This document shows, piece by piece, positions 1 through 5,343 of a DNA stretch of 17,551 nt (positions are counted from its first letter, which is position 1; each line of letters opens with the position of its first letter). This DNA is from JBFHRE01 sp041591895 (lineage in GTDB: Bacteria; Actinomycetota; Acidimicrobiia; Spongiisociales; ZC4RG35), in the NCBI GenBank assembly GCA_041591895.1, contig JBFHRE010000049.1:1-17551 (forward strand). The letters are read 5' to 3'. The notes below the pieces were generated by a model, which worked only from the letters and a program-made list of their open reading frames with translations, searched no databases and was not told the DNA's origin. The position numbers and the translations under genes were made by a program.

Positions 1-86
1 AAGGCGACCTCTTCGGAGTCACGACTCCAGTTCTCGGTGGAGAAAGTGAACGCCGTCAGCCATTCGATTCCGAGTTCGAGCGCGCC
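1..86. repeat. 86-base direct repeat of internal uppS sequence (copy 1, window edge)
   Basis: Bases 1-86 are identical to 574-659, the first mismatch being 87 versus 660. The offset is 573 bases, exactly 191 codons, so the copy is in frame with uppS. It begins right after the conserved UppS C-terminus and continues to the window edge, so its true length is unknown. A contig-end artefact and a tandem duplication both explain it. Confidence 0.95.
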
Positions 87-815
87 CCCGAACCCGCGGT
101 CGCGCCGCTGGTACTCGACCACTGCGTCGAGAAGAGCAAGACGGTCGAAAAACGGCCAGAGGATGCCGGGGCACCAGAACTCGGCGTATGCCGCCTGCCA
201 AAGCAGGAAATTGGACAGCCGGTGCTCCCCTGAGCTGCGAACGACGAGATCCACGTCTGGCATGTCCGGTATCGCGAGATGGCGGGCGAGCGCGTCCTCG
301 TCGATCGACCGCGGGTCGAGGGCTCCGGAGACGGCGTCGGCGGCCAGCCGGCGGGCGGCATCGACGATCTCGCGTCGGCTGCCGTAGTTGAAGGCGAACA
401 CCATGTTCATCCGGCTATTGCCGGCGGTGAGCGTCTCGCTTTCCCGCATGTAGTCCCGGTTCTCGTCCGGAATTCGGGGGTCTTCGAGGTCCCCGGCAAA
501 CCGGATTCGCACCCCCAGCTCATTCAACTCGTCGCGGCGCCGCAACAGCAGGTCGCGATTGAAGAACATCAGGAAGGCGACCTCTTCGGAGTCACGACTC
601 CAGTTCTCGGTGGAGAAAGTGAACGCCGTCAGCCATTCGATTCCGAGTTCGAGCGCGCCGTGGACGGTGTCGAACAGCGCCTCCTCCCCGGCCTGGTGGC
701 CGGCGGTGCGGGGCAGACCGCGAGCATTCGCCCAGCGGCCGTTTCCGTCGAGGATCAAACCGACGTGCTGCGGCACTCGCGTGAGGTCCACCCGGGAGAG
801 GTCGAGTTCGGGCAT
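1..815 (-). CDS. uppS: Isoprenyl (undecaprenyl/decaprenyl) diphosphate synthase, 3' end abnormal and cut by the window
   Basis: Cis-prenyltransferase that adds isopentenyl diphosphate to an allylic primer to make the polyprenyl diphosphate carrier for peptidoglycan and arabinogalactan-type glycans; acts at the cytoplasmic membrane face. Seen: the active-site motif LDGNGRWA near residues 22-29 with catalytic Asp23, FSTENW at 67-72, and the C-terminal signature RSSGEHRLSNFLLWQ at 193-207, a form also found in mycobacterial UppS. The normal family C-terminus (RDRGFGG) is reached at residue 244, base 84. The frame then continues without a stop into a copy of the gene's own residues 53-80 until the window ends. 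The ATG at 815 shares one base with the recO TGA (TGATG) and has GGAG five bases upstream, so translation is coupled to recO. Identity is certain; the last 86 bases may be an assembly artefact or a real tandem duplication. Confidence 0.93.
   Translation of the reverse strand, partial: MPELDLSRVDLTRVPQHVGLILDGNGRWANARGLPRTAGHQAGEEALFDTVHGALELGIEWLTAFTFSTENWSRDSEEVAFLMFFNRDLLLRRRDELNELGVRIRFAGDLEDPRIPDENRDYMRESETLTAGNSRMNMVFAFNYGSRREIVDAARRLAADAVSGALDPRSIDEDALARHLAIPDMPDVDLVVRSSGEHRLSNFLLWQAAYAEFWCPGILWPFFDRLALLDAVVEYQRRDRGFGGALELGIEWLTAFTFSTENWSRDSEEVA
574..659. repeat. 86-base direct repeat of internal uppS sequence (copy 2, in place)
   Basis: This copy encodes residues 53-80 of UppS, including the FSTENW motif, in its normal position. 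It matches bases 1-86 exactly and is therefore the presumed source copy. Confidence 0.95.
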
Positions 816-1534
816 CAGAGCTCCATCGCCACCAGGCTGGCCAGCCGCCGGTCGAGATGATGCTCGACAAAGCGTCGTGTCACGCCGAGGGCTTCACCGG
901 ACATGGCCGTGTCGGCGGTGGGGAGTTCGGCGAGCCGGGTCCGGGCCAGCACGGCCAGATATGCGGTCAGTCCAGATCGGAGCCGCACCGCCTGCTCGGT
1001 CCGGCATTCGGAACAGACCACTCCCCCGCCCACGAACGAAAACCGGGTGAGATCGTCGGCGCGCCCACACGAAGCGCACTTGTCCAAGGCTGGTGCCACA
1101 CCGACCACCCCGGCCAACTGGAGGAGGAACCCGGCGGTGACGTCGGGATTGAGCGGCCCGGCCTCCAGCGCCGCCAGCCCCTCGGCCAAGAGCCCGAACA
1201 GCGCGACCGACGGCTCCTTCTCCTGGGCGACGGCGTCGATCGCCTCCACCATCGTCGAAGCCGCCGTCACCTTGTCGAGGTCGTCTCGAAGGTGGGGAAA
1301 CGCCGCCACCACCTCGACCTGGGTGATGGTGTCGAGGTTGCGACCCTCGTACATGACGAGCTCGACATGGGTGAATGGCTCGAGGCGCCCACCGAACCGG
1401 CTGGTGGTCTTTCTGACGCCTTTGGCCACCGTTCGGAGCTTGCCATGCTGGGGGCTGAGCAGAACGACCACCCTGTCGGCCTCACCGAAGGGATACGAGC
1501 GAAGGACGATCCCGGAGTCGTGCCGCAGGGCCAT
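815..1534 (-). CDS. recO: DNA repair protein RecO
   Basis: RecO works with RecR/RecF to load RecA on SSB-coated single-stranded DNA in gap repair and recombination. The 239-residue product has the N-terminal OB-fold pattern (SGIVLRSYPFGEADR at residues 7-21, then SPQHGKLRTVAKGVRK at 27-42). It also has a helical domain and a zinc site of two CxxC pairs: Cys153/Cys156 and Cys174/Cys177. Its length is typical of actinobacterial RecO. The ATG at 1534 was chosen because the N-terminus matches the family and a -10-like TAACCT lies seven bases upstream with no Shine-Dalgarno, suggesting a leaderless transcript; the frame is open further upstream but only through intergenic repeats. It is the first gene of a recO-uppS pair overlapping by one base, an order shared with Mycobacterium. 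Confidence 0.95.
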   Translation of the reverse strand: MALRHDSGIVLRSYPFGEADRVVVLLSPQHGKLRTVAKGVRKTTSRFGGRLEPFTHVELVMYEGRNLDTITQVEVVAAFPHLRDDLDKVTAASTMVEAIDAVAQEKEPSVALFGLLAEGLAALEAGPLNPDVTAGFLLQLAGVVGVAPALDKCASCGRADDLTRFSFVGGGVVCSECRTEQAVRLRSGLTAYLAVLARTRLAELPTADTAMSGEALGVTRRFVEHHLDRRLASLVAMEL

Positions 1535-1541
1535 GGAGGGG

Positions 1542-1547
1542 AGGTTA
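1542..1547 (-). promoter_or_regulatory. Candidate -10 box of leaderless recO promoter
   Basis: Reading the minus strand, TAACCT is followed by seven bases and then the recO ATG, the spacing expected if transcription starts at the A of ATG. No convincing -35 hexamer is visible; the position where it would lie is occupied by the palindrome at 1547-1571. Confidence 0.45.
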
Positions 1548-1571
1548 GGGGTACCGCGGGGCGGTACCCCT
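1547..1571. promoter_or_regulatory. Perfect 11-bp inverted repeat overlapping the recO promoter
   Basis: AGGGGTACCGC, a three-base GGG spacer, and GCGGTACCCCT form a perfect palindrome. It abuts the recO -10-like box and covers the region between -10 and -35, which suits a repressor operator better than a terminator, as no T-tract follows on either strand. Confidence 0.55.
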
Positions 1572-1575
1572 GCTT

Positions 1576-1610
1576 CCGGCCACCAGCCACCAGCCTCCAG
1601 CCACCAGCCG
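1576..1610. repeat. Degenerate heptamer array A (CCAGCCA type), 5 units
   Basis: Consecutive seven-base units CCGGCCA, CCAGCCA, CCAGCCT, CCAGCCA, CCAGCCG. They share period and core (CCAGC) with the perfect array at 17102-17171. They lie in the divergent recO/PCD intergenic region. Confidence 0.75.
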
Positions 1611-1746
1611 ATAGCGGAATGCGCGCCATTTCCTGGCCCCCGCGCACAGCGAGCCTTCGGAGGAGACCGGCCCCGGCCGGACCAAGCCGTGAAACGAGGG
1701 TGTGGACTGGGGCTCAAAGGACCCCCCGACCGCCCAAGCGCCGGTC

Positions 1747-1781
1747 GCCGGAAGCTGGGAGCTGGGAGCTGGCAGCTGCCT
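1747..1781. repeat. Degenerate heptamer array B (GCTGGGA type), 5 units
   Basis: Units GCCGGAA, GCTGGGA, GCTGGGA, GCTGGCA, GCTGCCT in seven-base phase. This is the reverse-complement orientation of the CCAGC heptamer in array A, so A and B form a loose inverted pair flanking about 135 bases of the intergenic region. Apart from A, B and the palindrome at 1547-1571, I see nothing coding between recO and the next gene. Confidence 0.75.
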
Positions 1782-1802
1782 ACCAGGACGCATCCGGCCC
1801 GG

Positions 1803-1808
1803 TAGGCT
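1803..1808 (+). promoter_or_regulatory. Candidate -10 box of leaderless PCD promoter
   Basis: TAGGCT ends six bases before the ATG at 1815 and no Shine-Dalgarno is present. The -35 region falls in the end of heptamer array B and shows no match to consensus. Confidence 0.4.
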
Positions 1809-1814
1809 TTCCCT

Positions 1815-2093
1815 ATGTCCCTCCTGAGCGAGATGCAGCGGCAGGAGTTCGTCGCTTCCTACCCGAGTTGGACCCTGGACGGCGAGACCATCACCCGCAC
1901 GGTGCGGTACCCCGACTTCGTCGAGGCGATGGGGTTCGTCACCCGCGTGGCGCTGATCGCCGAGAAGACGAATCACCATCCGGACATCGACATCCGTTGG
2001 AACAAGGTGACGCTGAATCTCACCACCCATTCCGAGGGCGGTCTCACGTTTCGAGATGTCGACATGGCTGCCGCGATCGACCGCGTGATCTAG
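1815..2093 (+). CDS. 4a-hydroxytetrahydrobiopterin dehydratase (pterin-4a-carbinolamine dehydratase)
   Basis: Small cytoplasmic enzyme that dehydrates 4a-hydroxytetrahydropterin to regenerate the pterin cofactor of aromatic amino acid hydroxylases. Bacterial members also occur where no hydroxylase is known, so the physiological substrate here is uncertain. The 92-residue product has the family signature EKTNHHPD at residues 50-57 followed by IRWNKVTLNLTTH (60-72). This includes the histidine pair 54/55, Trp62 and a third histidine at 72; length is normal. It stands alone, divergent from recO and convergent with the SirB1-like gene (16-base gap). The ATG is preceded by a -10-like element and no ribosome binding site, suggesting a leaderless message. 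Confidence 0.9.
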   Translation: MSLLSEMQRQEFVASYPSWTLDGETITRTVRYPDFVEAMGFVTRVALIAEKTNHHPDIDIRWNKVTLNLTTHSEGGLTFRDVDMAAAIDRVI

Positions 2094-2109
2094 CGGCCGA
2101 TCGCAGACC

Positions 2110-2727
2110 TCACAGGAGTTCGAGGCAGGCGGCCACCCAGGCGGCATCCTCGGACGCCTCGGTCTCCTCGTAGATCGACTCGAGGTTCCTCAACATCCGT
2201 CGCACGAGGTCCACCGAACCGACCGGCTCCAACCAGCTCTGGTCGAGCCGGGGCGGACCGCCCAGGGCGGTGGCAACGAGGGATGCCGCCTCGTCGAACC
2301 CAATCGCCTCGCCGTAGTGAAACGGGTCGCACATCTGACCGGCGGCATAGACGACGAAGTGCCCCGGCAGCCCGACTCCCACCACATCTATGCCGCACCG
2401 CCGGCCGACCTCGATCCAGATGAGCGACAGGGTGATCGGGACCCCCCGGCGAGTGTCGAGGACCCTGTGAAGCATCGAATTGTCGGGATTGCGGTAGTCC
2501 TCGACATTCCCGCCGTACCCCTCGGTGATCGAGATGACCCGACGCAATGCCAGGTGCGTGTCGCCCTGCACCGCGGCCGCCATGGCGTCGATCTTCCGAA
2601 GGTACGGCCCCGGATCGAGGCTCGGATCTACGAACCGGGCAAACTCGAGTGCCGCTCGACCCGGCTCGTCCGCATGGGCGAGCTCGGCGACGCTCTCCGG
2701 CCGGGGGGTCAACAGACGCGCGGTCAT
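2110..2727 (-). CDS. SirB1 family (transglutaminase-like/TPR) protein
   Basis: A 205-residue member of the SirB1/UPF0162 family, which has a transglutaminase-like core of poorly defined biochemical role. Seen: the family pattern YRNPDNSMLHRVL (residues 78-90), RRGVPITLSLIWIEVGRR (93-110), the GLPGHFVVY block (119-127) and CDPFHYGE (133-140). The usual C-terminal TPR-like helices are represented only by about the last 40 residues. The frame is open up to 2805 but that would run into era. The ATG at 2727 is preferred because it begins seven bases after a TAGGTT -10 box with TTGACA further upstream. It follows era by 34 bases but probably has its own promoter, and it ends 16 bases from the convergent PCD gene. 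No function beyond family membership can be inferred. Confidence 0.85.
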   Translation of the reverse strand: MTARLLTPRPESVAELAHADEPGRAALEFARFVDPSLDPGPYLRKIDAMAAAVQGDTHLALRRVISITEGYGGNVEDYRNPDNSMLHRVLDTRRGVPITLSLIWIEVGRRCGIDVVGVGLPGHFVVYAAGQMCDPFHYGEAIGFDEAASLVATALGGPPRLDQSWLEPVGSVDLVRRMLRNLESIYEETEASEDAAWVAACLELL

Positions 2728-2734
2728 GTTCGAA

Positions 2735-2765
2735 AACCTAGTCCCGGCTTCCGGCGGATTGTCAA
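2735..2765 (-). promoter_or_regulatory. Promoter of the SirB1-like gene (TTGACA / TAGGTT)
   Basis: On the minus strand a perfect consensus TTGACA (2765-2760) is followed after 19 bases by TAGGTT (2740-2735), then seven bases and the ATG at 2727. The -35 box overlaps the era stop codon. The layout predicts a leaderless transcript independent of the era operon. The 19-base spacer is longer than optimal. Confidence 0.6.
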
Positions 2766-3649
2766 TCGTCCGATTCGCGAAATCCGAACCGGTCGAGCAT
2801 GTCATCGCGTTGTTGCCAGTCGCGTTCGACCACCACTCTGAGGTCCAGATGGACCTGGGTCCCGAACACGGTCTCGAGCTCGTGCCGGGCTTCGGTACCT
2901 GCTGCGGCCAGCATCGAGCCCTTCTTGCCGATCACGATCCCCTTCTGCGAGTCGCGCTCCACCACCGCTCGGGCCGTCACCACGAGCGTTCCGTTGTCGG
3001 CGTTCTCGAGGTCGTCGACCACCACGATCAACGAATGAGGCAGCTCGTCATGAAGACGCTCGAGGAACTTCTCCCGGATCAACTCTGCGATCAAAACGCT
3101 CTCGGGCTGGTCCGAGCCGACTCCCGGCGGAAAGAACGGTTGCCCCTCGGGCAAGATCGTCACCAGTTCATCGAGCAACGGAGCGAGATTCTCTGTGCCG
3201 AGCGCCGAGATCGGAACGTAGGCGTCGAAGTCCCACTCGGCGGCCTCTGCCAGCTGACTGGCGATCTCGTCGCGCGGGGCGGCATCGATCTTGTTCACCG
3301 CTACGACCACCGGAGAACCCGACGATTTCAGCCTCTCGGCCACGAGCCGGTCGCCCGGTCCGATCGGGGCGGTGGCGTCGATCACGAACACGATCCCGTC
3401 GGCGTCCGCCAGGGTGCGATACACCAGCGTGTTGAGCCTGTTCCCGAGCGACGTGCGCGGCTTGTGAACACCGGGGGTGTCGATGAGGACGATCTGGTAG
3501 TCGGGACCGTCGACGACACCCCGGATGCGGTTGCGGGTGGTTTGAGGGCGGGTCGAGGTGATGGCCACCTTGCGCCCGACCAGCGCATTCACCAGAGTCG
3601 ACTTGCCGACGTTGGGCCGGCCAACCACCGGCACGAATCCGCTGCGCAC
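2762..3649 (-). CDS. era: GTPase Era
   Basis: Essential-type GTPase that binds the 3' end of 16S rRNA and assists 30S subunit maturation. The 295-residue product shows the G1 P-loop GRPNVGKS (residues 10-17), a threonine-rich G2 region (TRPQTTRN, 33-40), G3 DTPG (57-60), G4 NKID (119-122) and G5 SAL (148-150). A KH RNA-binding domain with VIGKKGSML (239-247) follows. Length is normal. The GTG at 3649 was chosen because it shares one base with the corC stop (TAGTG) and places the P-loop at the usual distance; longer readings enter corC. It is the last gene of the phoH-pgpH-ybeY-corC-era operon, alongside the other rRNA-maturation factor YbeY. Confidence 0.96.
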   Translation of the reverse strand: MRSGFVPVVGRPNVGKSTLVNALVGRKVAITSTRPQTTRNRIRGVVDGPDYQIVLIDTPGVHKPRTSLGNRLNTLVYRTLADADGIVFVIDATAPIGPGDRLVAERLKSSGSPVVVAVNKIDAAPRDEIASQLAEAAEWDFDAYVPISALGTENLAPLLDELVTILPEGQPFFPPGVGSDQPESVLIAELIREKFLERLHDELPHSLIVVVDDLENADNGTLVVTARAVVERDSQKGIVIGKKGSMLAAAGTEARHELETVFGTQVHLDLRVVVERDWQQRDDMLDRFGFRESDD

Positions 3650-4857
3650 TATCCGGCGACCCCCAACGGGCCCTCGCTGGCCTGCCGACGCTCGACCTGC
3701 ACCGCCGTCACCCGCCTCCCCTGGAGGGAAGCCACCGTGAGCTCGACTCCGGCCACGTGGAACCGCTCCTTTTCCTTCGGGACCCGTCCCGCCAAACCGA
3801 GGAGCAGCCCGCCAACTGTGTCCCAATCCTCGTCAGGGAGCTCGACCCCGATCAGATCGGACAACTCATCGATGTCGAAACGCCCGTCGACCAGCCAGTG
3901 CCCGTCGCCGAGTTCTGAGAACAACGGCTCCTCATCGTCGTACTCGTCCACGATCTCCCCGACGAGTTCCTCGAGGAGGTCTTCGATGGTGACCACACCG
4001 GCGGTCGACCCGTACTCGTCGATCACGACCGCGAAGTGGATCTTGGACTGCTGCATCTCCTGGAGCAGCTCCGAAACGCGCTTCGTCTCCGGAACAAACA
4101 TCGCCGGGCGCATGATTTCCTCGACCGAACCAGTCAGCGCCTCCTGGGTCTCGGACCCGGCCGCCAGCCGTTTGAGCAGATCCTTGACGATCACGATGCC
4201 GACGACGTCGTCGATCCCGTCATCGATCACGGGTATCCGCGAGAAACCGTGCTCGTTGACCAGATCGATCAGCCGGTCGAAGCCTGCCCCTTCGGACAGC
4301 ACCACCACCTCCGTGCGCGGCACCATGACTTCGCGAACCAGTGTCTCGGAGAACTCCAGCACGGAGCTGATCATCTGCCGCTCGTGGATCTCTTCCTCCT
4401 CCGACGGGTCGTGATGGTCCTCTTCTTCTTCGTCGGGCGCCACCACGTCTGTGACGACAGAACCGATGGCCACCACCAGGGCAACCAGCCTGCTGAGGCG
4501 GAAGCCGATCCGGCCAGGTCGCGCTCGCCCGAGCACTCGCGGCAACAGGTCGCCGACCGCGACCACGACCACCGCCACGATCGCCAGGACCACCCCACGG
4601 ATCACGCCCGACTCGGTCTGGCTCACAGCCCACACCGCCGATAGGGTTGCCATCACCAGCAGAGCCGAATGGACCACGGCGACTGCCTGCACGGTTCCGT
4701 CTCGATCTTCCAGCAATCGCTCGGCGACCCGCGCTCCCCGGTCGCCCTCGACTGCAGCCCGCATGGCGTCTGCCCTAGCCGTGCGTGTGAGCGACGAGGC
4801 GCCGAGTCGCACGAGGGCGGCGACGGCGAGAATCACGCCTGCCAGGGTCCAGGTCAT
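3649..4857 (-). CDS. CorC/HlyC-type membrane protein with CNNM, CBS-pair and CorC_HlyC domains
   Basis: Member of the CNNM/CorC family linked to magnesium and cobalt transport or efflux. The 402-residue protein has hydrophobic segments at about 3-20, 57-80, 87-105 and 122-139 (DUF21/CNNM domain) and an acidic linker at 141-157. It continues with a CBS pair at about 170-300 (motifs MVPRTEVVVL, FSRIPVIDD, DEYGSTAGVVTIEDLLEELVGEI) and a C-terminal CorC_HlyC domain at about 315-390 (WLVDGRFDIDEL, DWDTVGGLLLGLAGRVP). The ATG at 4857 overlaps the ybeY stop as ATGA and is preceded by a purine-rich GGAG. Its place between ybeY and era matches the mycobacterial order. Ion specificity cannot be told from sequence; family assignment is firm. 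Confidence 0.93.
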   Translation of the reverse strand: MTWTLAGVILAVAALVRLGASSLTRTARADAMRAAVEGDRGARVAERLLEDRDGTVQAVAVVHSALLVMATLSAVWAVSQTESGVIRGVVLAIVAVVVVAVGDLLPRVLGRARPGRIGFRLSRLVALVVAIGSVVTDVVAPDEEEEDHHDPSEEEEIHERQMISSVLEFSETLVREVMVPRTEVVVLSEGAGFDRLIDLVNEHGFSRIPVIDDGIDDVVGIVIVKDLLKRLAAGSETQEALTGSVEEIMRPAMFVPETKRVSELLQEMQQSKIHFAVVIDEYGSTAGVVTIEDLLEELVGEIVDEYDDEEPLFSELGDGHWLVDGRFDIDELSDLIGVELPDEDWDTVGGLLLGLAGRVPKEKERFHVAGVELTVASLQGRRVTAVQVERRQASEGPLGVAG

Positions 4858-5312
4858 CTCCGCTCCAACCCGAACTCGCCCAGGATCCGGCGCTCTCGCT
4901 CCTCCATGATCTCGGCGTCGGCGTCGTCCATGTGGTCGTAGCCCATGAGGTGGAGGATTCCGTGCACACACATCAGTGAGATCTCGGAACGGAACGAGAC
5001 CCCGTACTCGGTGGCCTGGCGTTGGACGAGCGCCGGAGCGATCAACACATCTCCTAGATGGATGGGCGGTCCAGCCGGATCGACTACCGGTGGACGGCCG
5101 GGGACCAGCATCTCCAAGGGAAAGGAAAGCACGTCGGTGGGCCCGTCGAGACCCATCGCCTCCCGGTGGTGTCCCGTCATCTCCTCGTCGGAGATGAGCG
5201 TGACCGAAACCTCGGTCTCGAGCGGATAACCCTCGGCCTCGATCACCGCCGTCGTCAGGCTGCGGAGGTGATCCAGGTCGACCTCGAGTGATTGTTCGTC
5301 GACGACGGTCAT
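4854..5312 (-). CDS. ybeY: Endoribonuclease YbeY
   Basis: Zinc-dependent single-strand endoribonuclease involved in 16S rRNA 3'-end maturation and late 70S quality control. The 152-residue product has the diagnostic H-x3-H-x5-H zinc motif HGILHLMGYDH at residues 117-127 (His117, His121, His127). It also has the upstream TDVLSFP block (59-65) and HLGDVLIAP (85-93). Length is normal. The ATG at 5312 has GGAGG seven bases upstream. It lies 31 bases after pgpH and overlaps corC by four bases. Functional partnership with era, three genes in one operon, is well established for the family. Confidence 0.95.
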   Translation of the reverse strand: MTVVDEQSLEVDLDHLRSLTTAVIEAEGYPLETEVSVTLISDEEMTGHHREAMGLDGPTDVLSFPLEMLVPGRPPVVDPAGPPIHLGDVLIAPALVQRQATEYGVSFRSEISLMCVHGILHLMGYDHMDDADAEIMEERERRILGEFGLERR

Positions 5313-5343
5313 CGACGAACCTCCGGTTCTCGGGGGTCGTCCA

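Noticed and set aside
857..2173. Long plus-strand open frame (438 codons) opposite recO and into PCD
   Set aside because: It is antisense to recO and overlaps the well-supported PCD gene in another frame; its composition is a typical GC-rich shadow with no recognisable domain.
2727..2805. Upstream extension of the SirB1-like protein to 2805
   Set aside because: It would overlap the era 3' end, and a TTGACA/TAGGTT promoter sits between that start and the ATG at 2727.
2525..4414. 629-codon plus-strand open frame opposite era and corC
   Set aside because: Both genes underneath have complete family motifs; the frame is rich in Ser/Arg/Thr and low in structure, as expected for an antisense shadow.
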